Origin: an uncultured Pseudomonadales bacterium
GTDB taxonomy: Bacteria; Pseudomonadota; Gammaproteobacteria; Pseudomonadales; Porticoccaceae
Assembly (NCBI GenBank): GCA_943788875.1
Contig: CALSSA010000003.1
Span: 1 to 64,000, forward strand
Length of the DNA: 64,000 nt
Direction of reading: 5' to 3'
Part shown: positions 55,021 through 63,897 of the stretch, in pieces
Numbering within the stretch: the stretch's first letter is position 1
Layout: each line of letters opens with the position of its first letter
Made by a program: the position numbers and the translations under genes
Notes under the pieces: model-generated
Told to the model about the DNA's origin: nothing
The model's input: only the letters and a program-made list of their open reading frames with translations
Database searches by the model: none

Positions 55021-56517
55021 ATGAGTAATAAAATCAAAATCGTACTTGTGATTCTTACCTTTGCCGGTGGCTGGATTCTCGGCAGCAATAACAATACTGC
55101 CCCGGTAATTACCAGCTCCATGGGAGGTGCCAGTTACTCTGGCGGTTATCAGGGCGAGCAGCAAGCTGAGGGCGCAGTTGCTGTGCGAACCGAGCAAGGC
55201 CAAATTCATGTGGTTGAGGATGGCGACTCGATACAGGCGGCCGTTGAAGCGGCGCAGCCCGGAGATACTATTCAGGTGATGCCCGGCACCTACTCAGAGA
55301 CTGTGTATATCGATAAAGATGATATTCATCTGCTGGGTGTTATTCAGGGCGGTGCGCGCGCCACCATGGATGGACTGGGCAAACTCAATGATGCCATTCT
55401 CTACTCTGGCAATAATATCGTCATCGAAAACTTCCGCATCACCAAGTACAAAGGCAATGGCATTATGGGCCAGGCCGGTAATAACTTTGAGATTCGCAAC
55501 AATGTTATTGTCGACACAGGCATCTACGGCATCTTCCCCCAGCTGGGTACCAACGGCCTGGTCGAACACAATGTGGTTTCCGGTATTGAAGATGCGGCCA
55601 TCTATATTGGTATGAGTGACAATATCCATGTGGCTTACAATGAGGTGTTCGACAGTGTTGCCGGCATCGAAATTGAAAATAGCCGCCATGCAGTGGTTGA
55701 GCACAATAATGCCCATAACAACACCGGTGGCATTCTGGCCTTTGTTACCCCAGGTCTGCCGATTAAAACCACCTATGATGTCATTATCCGCAATAACTTT
55801 GTGCTGGATAACAACACCCCCAACTTTGGTGCCCCGGGCTCTATTGTCTCTGGTATTCCAGCGGGCACTGGCATTCTGGTGATGGCTGCCGACGATGTGA
55901 TTATTGAAGGCAATATTATTTCCGGTAACAAAACCGCCGGCATTATTGTCAATGACCATAGCTTTGCCACTACCATCACTATGGATGTGGAGTCGGATCC
56001 CAATTCTGACCGCACCATGATTCTGGACAATGTCATGCTCAACAATGGCTATGACACCATTGCCGAAGTCAAAGCCGTAGCACTGACCGAATTGCATACA
56101 GGTCTGGTGGATATAGTCCATGTGGGCCCCAGCGAAGGCAGCTGCATTATCAATCGTCATCGCTACAGAACAGTGGGCATTGGCGACTATGCTGACTGTG
56201 ACTTTACCAACACCGACAGCATAGATAATTACCTGCTTGCGGGCGGTGCCGAGCGCCGGGTGATTCATCCCTCAGAGCGCGGTGAGATCGCCTATCTGGG
56301 TGTCTGTACTGGCTGCCACAGCTACACTGGCCGCCTAATAGGCCCATCGGTTGAAGTTATTCAGGCCATGTATGCAGGCAATCCGCAAGGGCTGGTGGCC
56401 TACATCAATGCGCCGGTTAAAGTGCGCGATAACTTCCCGCCTATGCCCGCACAAAACTATCTGGACGCCGAAACCCAAATGGCTGTAGCCGAATATATGC
56501 TAGCGCTGGAAAAATAG
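55021..56517 (+). CDS. Right-handed beta-helix protein with C-terminal cytochrome c domain
   Basis: 498 residues. An N-terminal hydrophobic segment (about residues 4-20) may be a signal anchor. Residues 65-340 are parallel beta-helix repeats rich in Asn and Ile, e.g. GDTIQVMPGTYSE, NNIVIENFRITKY, NNFEIRNNVIVDT, DVIIEGNIISGNKTAGIIV. Residues 420-498 form a mono-haem cytochrome c: CTGCH at 429-433 with a likely Met ligand in FPPMPAQ. Beta-helices of this kind bind or cleave polysaccharides, or act as mannuronan-epimerase-like proteins. It lies 54 bases after the di-haem peroxidase. The combined function is unknown. Confidence 0.88.
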   Translation: MSNKIKIVLVILTFAGGWILGSNNNTAPVITSSMGGASYSGGYQGEQQAEGAVAVRTEQGQIHVVEDGDSIQAAVEAAQPGDTIQVMPGTYSETVYIDKDDIHLLGVIQGGARATMDGLGKLNDAILYSGNNIVIENFRITKYKGNGIMGQAGNNFEIRNNVIVDTGIYGIFPQLGTNGLVEHNVVSGIEDAAIYIGMSDNIHVAYNEVFDSVAGIEIENSRHAVVEHNNAHNNTGGILAFVTPGLPIKTTYDVIIRNNFVLDNNTPNFGAPGSIVSGIPAGTGILVMAADDVIIEGNIISGNKTAGIIVNDHSFATTITMDVESDPNSDRTMILDNVMLNNGYDTIAEVKAVALTELHTGLVDIVHVGPSEGSCIINRHRYRTVGIGDYADCDFTNTDSIDNYLLAGGAERRVIHPSERGEIAYLGVCTGCHSYTGRLIGPSVEVIQAMYAGNPQGLVAYINAPVKVRDNFPPMPAQNYLDAETQMAVAEYMLALEK

Positions 56518-56623
56518 AATCATGGTTGTCTACACAGGCGCCTGCCAAACCCATTACGCAGGTCATGAAAAAACTGCCGACGATTATTTGGCAAATTTAT
56601 AATAACTAAAAACGAGAACAAGC

Positions 56624-56989
56624 ATGCCAAGACAAATTCTGGATCATAAAAATATCCATCCCGCAGTGCAGTCCACAGTGGCAGATAACCATGCCGATAT
56701 AGTGGCCGAAGTGCAGCTGGCTATCAGCAGCAACAAAGTGGTTATTGTCGGCATGGCCCAGAACCCTGCACCGAAAAGAGCCCGCAAGGTGCTGGATGAA
56801 CTTGGCGTAGAGTACGCCTATTTGGAATACGGCAACTATTTCAGTCTCTGGCGGCGTCGCAATGCACTGAAAATGTGGAGCGGCTGGCCCTCATTCCCGA
56901 TGATTTTTGTCAATGGGGTGTTGATTGGCGGCTCCAGTGATATGCGCGCACTTATTGCCAGCGGCGAATTTACCGCGCTGCTGACGTAA
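56624..56989 (+). CDS. Glutaredoxin-fold protein lacking all cysteines
   Basis: 121 residues. The fold is recognisable: VVIVGMAQNPAPKRARKVL (beta1-active loop-helix), LDELGVEYAYLEYGN, WSGWPSFPMIFVNGVLIGG with the cis-Pro loop and the Gly-Gly pair of glutathione binding, and SSDMRALIASGE. The CPYC or CGFS site is replaced by NPAP and there is no Cys anywhere, so it cannot do thiol-disulfide exchange. It may bind glutathione, or serve as a structural partner. It is followed by the APC permease after 55 bases. Confidence 0.82.
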   Translation: MPRQILDHKNIHPAVQSTVADNHADIVAEVQLAISSNKVVIVGMAQNPAPKRARKVLDELGVEYAYLEYGNYFSLWRRRNALKMWSGWPSFPMIFVNGVLIGGSSDMRALIASGEFTALLT

Positions 56990-57044
56990 TCAGTACGGCT
57001 CTGCATCTGGATCTGGTTAACCTGTTTTACTGCGGGAAACTTCG

Positions 57045-58352
57045 ATGAATAATAAGACTGTCGATAAAAACGACACACAAACAAAAATAGGCTTTTGGCG
57101 CGGCTGGTCCATCGCGGTGGGCTGTGCCATAGGCTCGGGCGTGTTTATGATGCCGACATTACTCGCCCCCTACGGCATGCTCGGCATGGCCGGGTGGCTG
57201 GTTGCCGGCGGCGGCACTCTGCTGGTCGCGCTGTCCCTATCAAGGCTGGTACGTCGAATTCCTAAAATTGGCGGGCCCTATGCCTATGTCCACGAAGGCC
57301 TTGGCCATTTTGCTGGCTTTCTGATTGCCTGGACCTACTGGATTGCCTGTATTGCCGCGGTATCAGGTATCGCCATTGCCTTTGTCGGCTATCTGGGCGT
57401 GTTTATTCCAGAGATCACCACCTCCAGAATTCTGTCCCTGGTATTTGCCCTGGGACTGATCTGGACCATATTTGCGCTCAATATCCGCAGTCTGGAAGAC
57501 AGTAGCAAATTTCAGGTGGTATCCACCATTCTCAAGATACTGCCATTGCTGTTTATGATTGTGATGGGCTTTGCCCATATGCAGCCGGACAACCTGCCCG
57601 ACTATAATCCAACAGATCTGCACCCGGCTGCACTTCTGGCCACGGTCACCACATTGGTTATGTGGTCGTTTGTCGGCATAGAAACGGCCTCTGTGCCAGC
57701 CCACAATATGGCCGAGCCCGAGAAGACCATTCCAAAGGTGTTGGTGGCTGCAGTGCTAACTATTCTAACCATCTATCTGTTAGTCAGTTTTGCCATTGCA
57801 CTGGTTGTGCCCGCAGATGAGCTGATGGTCTCCACCGCACCTTTTGCTCTTGCCGCAACCAAAATTATGGGGCCTGTGGGTGCAGCACTGATTACCTTTG
57901 GTGCATTGATTTCCACATTGGGGTCACTCAATGCCAATGCATTGACCGCAGGGAATGTCGCCCTGGCAGCGGCGAAGGACAATCTGCTGCCGGACCGATT
58001 TGCCATTCTGAGCAAAAGCGGCACACCGGGTTTTGCCTTTGTAATCTCCGGGCTGTTTGTCAGTGTTTTGCTATTTCTAAACTACACCAAAGGGCTAGTG
58101 GCGGCATTTACCTTTATGGCTATGCTGTCGACCCTTTCAACCCTGATGGCCTACGCATTTTGTGCCGTAGCGGAATTTTATTTTCTTAAAAATGACCGCC
58201 CTGGGCCTGAGCGCAACAAAGCCATTGGTCTTTCGATAGCAGCATTTTTGTATGCCTTCTTTGCCATCTGGGGCGCAGGAACAGAGATTGTATTTTATTC
58301 CTTTATGTTGATTTTAATCGGCATGCCAATTTACGCTCTGGTAAAAAAATAA
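57045..58352 (+). CDS. APC family amino acid permease
   Basis: 435 residues with about 12 membrane helices. TM1 has the broken-helix motif AVGCAIGSGVFMMPTLLA, and GGPYAYVHEGLG follows the pattern of AdiC/PotE-like exchangers. TM6 contains LVMWSFVGIETASVPAHNM. It is likely to carry a basic or other cationic amino acid, fitting the amidinohydrolase gene 22 bases downstream. Confidence 0.87.
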   Translation: MNNKTVDKNDTQTKIGFWRGWSIAVGCAIGSGVFMMPTLLAPYGMLGMAGWLVAGGGTLLVALSLSRLVRRIPKIGGPYAYVHEGLGHFAGFLIAWTYWIACIAAVSGIAIAFVGYLGVFIPEITTSRILSLVFALGLIWTIFALNIRSLEDSSKFQVVSTILKILPLLFMIVMGFAHMQPDNLPDYNPTDLHPAALLATVTTLVMWSFVGIETASVPAHNMAEPEKTIPKVLVAAVLTILTIYLLVSFAIALVVPADELMVSTAPFALAATKIMGPVGAALITFGALISTLGSLNANALTAGNVALAAAKDNLLPDRFAILSKSGTPGFAFVISGLFVSVLLFLNYTKGLVAAFTFMAMLSTLSTLMAYAFCAVAEFYFLKNDRPGPERNKAIGLSIAAFLYAFFAIWGAGTEIVFYSFMLILIGMPIYALVKK

Positions 58353-58374
58353 TAACGGGAAAAGTCATCCGCCT

Positions 58375-59241
58375 ATGTCCAGATTTAATGAATATTCCAC
58401 TATCGCGCAGGTTGCTATTCGCACTGCGGCCAATGCCTTCGTCAGCACAGCGCAGCTAGAGCAGCAATGGCAGCCCCTGCGCTTTCATGAACAGCCAGAT
58501 CTGGATGAAGCTAATATTGAGTACCGCCAGTTTAAGCAACTGCTGGCTGCCGCTGGTGCAGAGATCATTGAATTGGCCGCGGCAGATAATCTCACCATCG
58601 ACAGCATCTATACCAGAGACAGCATACTAGTCAGCCCCAATGGTTTAATTCTGTGCAATATGGGCCGTGCCAGCCGCACCCCAGAAGCAAAAATTAATGC
58701 CGCTGCCTATCAGGCTCTGGGCCATCAGGTGGCCGGCCAAATCACTGCACCTGGCACATTGGAGGGGGGAGATTTTATCTGGGTCGACGACCAGCATGCC
58801 GCAGTGGGTCTGGGCCCGCGCACCAATGCCGAAGGAATTCGCCAGTTAAAGGAGCTACTGGGATCAGATATCGAGCTTCATGTGGTCGAACTGCCAGAGC
58901 CAGACCATCCGGATGATGTACTGCACCTGATGTCAATTATCTCACCCATTGATGCAGATTTAGCTCTGATATACAGACCGTTTATGCCCGCCAGCTTTGT
59001 TGCCTGGCTGGAAAATCTGGGCATAAAATTTATCGATGTGCCGGAGCAGGAGTATCCCATTATGGGCTGCAATGTTCTGGCCATAGCACCACGCAGTGCA
59101 ATTATGCTGGAGAATCTGCCCGGCGTGAAAAGTGGCCTGGAACAGGCAGGCTGTACTGTCGCAACATACAAAGGCCTGGAAATCAGCCGTAAAGGCGAAG
59201 GCGGCCCCACCTGCCTGACCAGACCATTAAAAAGACTATAG
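58375..59241 (+). CDS. Dimethylarginine dimethylaminohydrolase-like amidinohydrolase
   Basis: 288-residue enzyme of the pentein superfamily. Features are FKQLLAAAGAEIIELAAAD, YTRDSILVSPNGLILCNMG, GTLEGGDFIWVDD, GLGPRTNAEGIRQL, the His region DVLHLMSIISPIDADLALI and the catalytic C280 in GEGGPTCLTRPL. DDAH releases citrulline and a methylamine from methylated arginine; arginine deiminase and amidinotransferases are related options. Position between an APC permease and a Rieske oxygenase supports use of a modified arginine or guanidino compound. Confidence 0.85.
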   Translation: MSRFNEYSTIAQVAIRTAANAFVSTAQLEQQWQPLRFHEQPDLDEANIEYRQFKQLLAAAGAEIIELAAADNLTIDSIYTRDSILVSPNGLILCNMGRASRTPEAKINAAAYQALGHQVAGQITAPGTLEGGDFIWVDDQHAAVGLGPRTNAEGIRQLKELLGSDIELHVVELPEPDHPDDVLHLMSIISPIDADLALIYRPFMPASFVAWLENLGIKFIDVPEQEYPIMGCNVLAIAPRSAIMLENLPGVKSGLEQAGCTVATYKGLEISRKGEGGPTCLTRPLKRL

Positions 59242-59243
59242 CC

Positions 59244-60410
59244 ATGAGTACCAACTATCAAAGTCTGCCCAGTTGGGCCTACAACAGCGAAGCCTTTTTT
59301 GAGCTGGAAAAACAGCATCTGTTTCTGGGTAGCTGGCAGCTGGTCTGTCATTTATCCAATATCCCCAATAATGGCGACTACTTTACCTTTGAGCTGTTTA
59401 ATGAGCGGGTAATGGCCATCCGCGGTCACGACGGTACAGTGCGAGCCTTCCACAATGTCTGCGCCCACCGCGCGGCGCGACTGTTGGATGGAGACTCTGG
59501 CAACTGCGGCAAGCGCCTCACCTGCCCCTATCACAACTGGGGTTATGACCTTGAGGGCAACCTGACCAACGTGCCATACCGGGATCAGTTTGTGGACTTT
59601 GATGAAAGCAAAAATGGCCTGGTGCCCGTGGAGATGGAAATCTTTCAGGGCTTTATTTTCGTGCGCCTGAAAGCTGTGGATGGCCCCAGCGTAGCCGATC
59701 AATTTGTCCCCTATCTCGAGGAGATTAAACCCTACAGGTTAGAGGAGCTTGAGCCCATGGCCCGGGTGGTGATGCGCCCGCGCGAGGTAAACTGGAAGCA
59801 GATTGCCGATAACTATGTGGATGCACTGCATATTCCCATTGCCCATCCGGGACTCTCGGCGCTGGTGGGCAATAGTTATGGGGTAGAAGTGGGGGGCGAT
59901 GGCGGCTATATCCACAAGATGTGGAGCGATGTGCGTAAGGCCCGCAAAAATACTCTATCCAATCGACTCTACGACCAGATATTGCCGACCATGGATCATC
60001 TGAGTGCAGACAAACAGCGCCACTGGGTGTACTACAGACTCTGGCCCAATCTGGCCTTTGATGTGTATCCAGAGCAGATGGACTTTATGCAGTTTATTCC
60101 CATCAGCGCCACCACAACCATGATCCGCGAACTGCCCTATGCATTGCCCGATGATCGACGGGAGGTGCAGATTGCTCGCTATCTCAACTGGCGTATCAAT
60201 CGCCAGGTAAATGCCGAAGACACAGATCTAATAAGTCGAGTACAGGATGGTATGGGTACCAGTGGCTACAGTTCAGGGCCATTGGCAAAAACCGAAGTCT
60301 GCCTGATAGACAGTACAGAAAAGATTCGCACCGCGATTCCGGTATCGAAACTAAGCCAAAAGCCTGAGGAACAGGACATGGCGGCGATCAATCAACAGAT
60401 GCTGCTATAG
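59244..60410 (+). CDS. Rieske non-haem iron oxygenase, alpha subunit
   Basis: 388 residues. The Rieske 2Fe-2S ligands are C73-x-H75 (NVCAHRAARLLDG) and C94-x2-H97 (CPYHNWGYDLEG). The mononuclear iron site has H196 and H201 in NYVDALHIPIAHPGL, with NWKQIADNY just before it. In length and style it resembles the GbcA/stachydrine-demethylase-like group that removes N-methyl groups, as well as classical ring hydroxylases. ATG is 2 bases after the amidinohydrolase stop. No reductase gene is adjacent. Confidence 0.9.
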   Translation: MSTNYQSLPSWAYNSEAFFELEKQHLFLGSWQLVCHLSNIPNNGDYFTFELFNERVMAIRGHDGTVRAFHNVCAHRAARLLDGDSGNCGKRLTCPYHNWGYDLEGNLTNVPYRDQFVDFDESKNGLVPVEMEIFQGFIFVRLKAVDGPSVADQFVPYLEEIKPYRLEELEPMARVVMRPREVNWKQIADNYVDALHIPIAHPGLSALVGNSYGVEVGGDGGYIHKMWSDVRKARKNTLSNRLYDQILPTMDHLSADKQRHWVYYRLWPNLAFDVYPEQMDFMQFIPISATTTMIRELPYALPDDRREVQIARYLNWRINRQVNAEDTDLISRVQDGMGTSGYSSGPLAKTEVCLIDSTEKIRTAIPVSKLSQKPEEQDMAAINQQMLL

Positions 60411-60413
60411 CCT

Positions 60414-61034
60414 CTAACCGGCGACGGCAGTACCCCAGTAATTGTAACCGGCAAACTTAGGCGTGCTGGGTAAATACATTTGCTCCATAGATTCAATCTC
60501 AAATCCCGCCTCTGTGATCAGGGCGGGAATATTGCGATTGAGATGGCAGCCACCGGCAATTTTTTCCCAGTAAGGGTCGATACGATTCTGCCATTTCAAG
60601 ACATTGGCATCTGGTGCCAACCCATGCTCACAGAAAATCATTTTGCCCTCGGGCTTTAAAACTCGAAGAATTTCTTTATTAGCAGCTGCTACTTCCGGGA
60701 TTGTGCACATGGTGTAAGTGACCAACACTGTATCCACATGGTTGTCGGGCAGTGGAATGGCTTCGGCACCGCCGAGTATAAACTCCACAGGAATACCTTT
60801 ATCCTCCGCCACCTTGAGGGCCATGCGATTGAGTTCTTCCGAAGGGTCCAAACCAAGGATTTTATTCACTTTACTGGTATCGTAAAAAGGGATATTGAGG
60901 CCGGAACCAATACCAACCTCTAGTACCAGCCCCTCGGCCATGGGTACTACTTTTTCGCGCTGATACACAATTGGTTTCGAACCACAGGCACAATTTAAAA
61001 AGTGCGGCAGAATATATTTATCATAAAAACTCAT
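60414..61034 (-). CDS. Class I SAM-dependent methyltransferase
   Basis: 206 residues from the ATG at 61034, which has AGGGGTG upstream; a GTG three codons earlier is possible. SAM motif I is VLEVGIGSGLNIPFYD near residue 36, LGLDPSEELN follows as the ribose-binding acidic part, and HVDTVLVTYTMCTIPEV is motif III. It resembles the small METTL7/UbiE-like group acting on lipids or small thiols. It converges with the Rieske gene (3-base gap). Confidence 0.86.
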   Translation of the reverse strand: MSFYDKYILPHFLNCACGSKPIVYQREKVVPMAEGLVLEVGIGSGLNIPFYDTSKVNKILGLDPSEELNRMALKVAEDKGIPVEFILGGAEAIPLPDNHVDTVLVTYTMCTIPEVAAANKEILRVLKPEGKMIFCEHGLAPDANVLKWQNRIDPYWEKIAGGCHLNRNIPALITEAGFEIESMEQMYLPSTPKFAGYNYWGTAVAG

Positions 61035-61099
61035 ACCCAACACCCCTGATATTCCTACCTACTTACTCTAGTGAAAAAAGCAGTTCTCCGGGCAGCCTA

Positions 61100-62899
61100 T
61101 TACTGACCCAGAAACTGCTCCGCAGTCAAATCGAAGCAGGTGCTATCCAAATCCGCAACCAGCTCCAGACTAGCCTTAGCTTTTGGCAATTCGTAGCGGA
61201 AGAAGAATCCTGTTGCTGCCAGTTTGCCAGCATAAAAATCCTGATCCGTGCTCTCGCCTTTGACCATACCTGCAGAGGCAGCGACCGCCTGAATCAACCA
61301 CATCCATGCAATAACAGCATGCCCCATGGCATCGAGGAAGATAGTCGCATTGGCCAGTGCCAGAGAATTATCATCACAGGCAACAACGGCTGCAATAGTC
61401 TGTTCAACCTGATCCAGAGTAGAGGTCAACTGTGTGCAGTAGACAGCCAGCTGCGGATAGGCTGAGGCTGAATCAATAGTCGCCTGAACTTCCTCACGCA
61501 AAATAGCAACCGCAGCACCATTGTGCATCTGCACCTTGCGGCCCAGAATATCGAGACCCTGAATACCCCAGGTACCCTCGTGAATGTGGTTGAGCCGATT
61601 GTCGCGATAGAGTCGCTCAACCGGATACTCGCGGGTGTAGCCATAACCACCCAGCACCTGTATCGCAAGCTTATTGGCTTCAAGGCAGTATTCTGAAGGC
61701 CATGATTTACAGATCGGCGTCAGCAGATCCAACAACAGACCCATGCGCTGATTTTGCTCGGCATCATCTGAGATTTTTTGATGATCAATAATCTGCGCGC
61801 TGTAGTGCATTAGCATCTGCGCACCTTCTACAAATGCTTTTTGCGTCATCAGCATGCGCTTTATATCGGCATGCTCACTGATCATGACCTGTGGTAACTG
61901 TGGGTCTTTGTTCGCCAGATCTCGACCCTGAGGGCGATTGCGCGCATAGTCGAGGCTGTACAGATAGCCACCCAGTGCAGTCATCACTGCAGACATTCCC
62001 ACTGATATACGAGCTTCATTCATCATATGGAACATATTGGCGAGGCCCTGATTTTCATTGCCAACCAGATAGCCAAGACAGTCTCCACCCTCACCAAAGT
62101 TGAGCAAGGTGTTAGTGGCACCGCGACAACCCATTTTGTGGTTGAGGCCGGCCAGTGCAACATTGTTGCGGCCGCCGAGACTACCGTCATCATTGACTCT
62201 CATCTTTGGCACCAGAAATAACGAGATACCTTTAACGCCAGCGGGGCCGCCGGGAACTTTAGCCAGCACCATATGGATAATATTGTCGCTCAAATCCTGC
62301 TCGCCACCAGAGATCCACATCTTGGTGCCAGAAATCTTATAACTGCCATCTTCCAGGGGCTCGGCTTTGGTGGTGATATCTGCCAGAGATGAGCCAGCCT
62401 GTGGCTCAGACAGACACATGGTGCCAAACCAGTCACCCTCGACCAATGGGCCCAGATATTTATCTTTAAGCTCGTCGGAACCACAGGCATTGAGCATATT
62501 CGCCACGCCCTGGGTCAGGAAAAGGTAAATGTGTATGGGATTATTGGCACAGACAAACATGCCGTTCAATGCCTGGTCAACCATCCAGGGTAACTGCATG
62601 CCACCAACATCTGCATCGTAACCAGAGGCACATAGACCAGCTTCTTTAAATGCAGCAATGGCCTGTTTTACTTCCGGGATGGTTTCAACCTGGCCATCAA
62701 CAAACTGCGGCTCATTGGCATCCAGCTTGCCGGCACAGGGTAAAAACTCCTCTTCAGCAATCGACTGACAGAGATCAAACATGGCATCCAATGATTCCCG
62801 ATCATAGTCCGCATAGCGGTCGGACTGCAGCAATTTATCCAGGCCCAGAGCCTCATAAAAGATAAAGTCCAAATCGCGACGATTAACAATCATTGACAT
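61100..62899 (-). CDS. Acyl-CoA dehydrogenase with C-terminal extension (AcdB/DmdC type)
   Basis: 599 residues, longer than the 380-residue short-chain enzymes and equal to the class that includes 3-methylmercaptopropionyl-CoA dehydrogenase (DmdC). Parts visible are MCLSEPQAGSSLADITTKAE (FAD and substrate), YKISGTKMWISGGEQD, QVLGGYGYTREYPVERLYRD and the catalytic Glu region HIHEGTWGIQGLDILGRK. The C-terminal 130 residues are the extra helical domain. DMSP use is common in such marine bacteria, but specificity cannot be assigned from sequence alone. Confidence 0.9.
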   Translation of the reverse strand: MSMIVNRRDLDFIFYEALGLDKLLQSDRYADYDRESLDAMFDLCQSIAEEEFLPCAGKLDANEPQFVDGQVETIPEVKQAIAAFKEAGLCASGYDADVGGMQLPWMVDQALNGMFVCANNPIHIYLFLTQGVANMLNACGSDELKDKYLGPLVEGDWFGTMCLSEPQAGSSLADITTKAEPLEDGSYKISGTKMWISGGEQDLSDNIIHMVLAKVPGGPAGVKGISLFLVPKMRVNDDGSLGGRNNVALAGLNHKMGCRGATNTLLNFGEGGDCLGYLVGNENQGLANMFHMMNEARISVGMSAVMTALGGYLYSLDYARNRPQGRDLANKDPQLPQVMISEHADIKRMLMTQKAFVEGAQMLMHYSAQIIDHQKISDDAEQNQRMGLLLDLLTPICKSWPSEYCLEANKLAIQVLGGYGYTREYPVERLYRDNRLNHIHEGTWGIQGLDILGRKVQMHNGAAVAILREEVQATIDSASAYPQLAVYCTQLTSTLDQVEQTIAAVVACDDNSLALANATIFLDAMGHAVIAWMWLIQAVAASAGMVKGESTDQDFYAGKLAATGFFFRYELPKAKASLELVADLDSTCFDLTAEQFLGQ

Positions 62900-63057
62900 A
62901 ATAAATCTCTCTCACTTAAAATTTTGACGGCAAATTATACAAGATTTGTATGCCCTATTGCGCCAACCTGCGATTGGTCTGACTGATACCATAGATAAGC
63001 CATCCTGATTGATTAAGGTTGCTGATAACTTTATCAGTCAGTGAAATCGAGAATAAG

Positions 63058-63888
63058 CTAGGACTGCTGTTGCAGTTCCCAGTTCTCAATTAGCTCCTGA
63101 GTATTATGGGCCCAGGGGTGAAAATCTTCGGCAAAGAAATCTTTGTAAGGCTGCCATGTTCCGCGCAGTACGCCCTGTTTGCCAAACAAAAATACAAAGC
63201 CTGATGCCCAGACCTTAGGGCTCCAAAGCACTCCATCACGACGCAATATATGGCGCACACCATGGAGAATATCCCAGGTCAGAAAAAACGTGCTGCGGCG
63301 CATAGCGGCCCGGCGCATTTTCTCTGTACCGCCAATAGCGCGATAGACATCAAAGGCCACAGCCTTATGTTCCATCTCTTCCACCGCATGCCATTTCCAT
63401 AGCTTGGCCATGGCCGGATGAGCACCTTTAAACAGGTCAGCCTCACCCAGAGCTCGCTCGGCCAGCACGGCGGTCAAGTGCTCCACTGCCACTGTGCCTG
63501 CGAGCTGCTCGCGAGCAGGAACATTCTTTTTAACCCAGGCCATGCGTCTGCGCAGCGGTTTTTCCAGAGTTTCTAAATCATAGCCACGCTGAGCGCAGAG
63601 CAATTCGTTGTAGCGCTGATGCTCACGCAAATGCACGGCTTCCTGACTATAAAAGTCCTTCATTTCCTGCTTTAACTTGGGATCAGTAATACGATCGCGA
63701 TAATGGCGTACCGAGTTAATAAAAAACTGCTCACCCATTGGAAAGGTAATCGACATGGCATTAAACCAAGCGGTGGCAAACTGATGATCATTCATCCAGT
63801 CACACTTGAGCGCATCAGCTAAATCCAACTGTGGATTGCGCTTGGTGATAGGCACATTTTCCGGTGTAAAAGACTGAGGCTGGCTCAT
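63058..63888 (-). CDS. PF10118-type metal-dependent hydrolase family protein
   Basis: 276 residues with conserved His and Glu patterns: FPMGEQFFINSVRHYRDRI, FYSQEAVHLREHQRYNELL and LWKWHAVEEMEHKAVAFDVY. These E-x-x-H pairs suggest a ferritin-like di-iron arrangement, although the family is annotated as metal-dependent hydrolase. It starts 9 bases after the thiolase stop, so it belongs to that fatty-acid-type operon; acyl-CoA dehydrogenase follows after 158 bases. Confidence 0.85.
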   Translation of the reverse strand: MSQPQSFTPENVPITKRNPQLDLADALKCDWMNDHQFATAWFNAMSITFPMGEQFFINSVRHYRDRITDPKLKQEMKDFYSQEAVHLREHQRYNELLCAQRGYDLETLEKPLRRRMAWVKKNVPAREQLAGTVAVEHLTAVLAERALGEADLFKGAHPAMAKLWKWHAVEEMEHKAVAFDVYRAIGGTEKMRRAAMRRSTFFLTWDILHGVRHILRRDGVLWSPKVWASGFVFLFGKQGVLRGTWQPYKDFFAEDFHPWAHNTQELIENWELQQQS

Positions 63889-63897
63889 AGCAGTAAC

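Noticed and set aside
55294..56268. 324-codon open frame on the minus strand
   Set aside because: It lies wholly antisense to the beta-helix/cytochrome gene, whose repeats and haem motif are clear. The product is a His/Asn/Ile-rich reflection of the repeats with no domain.
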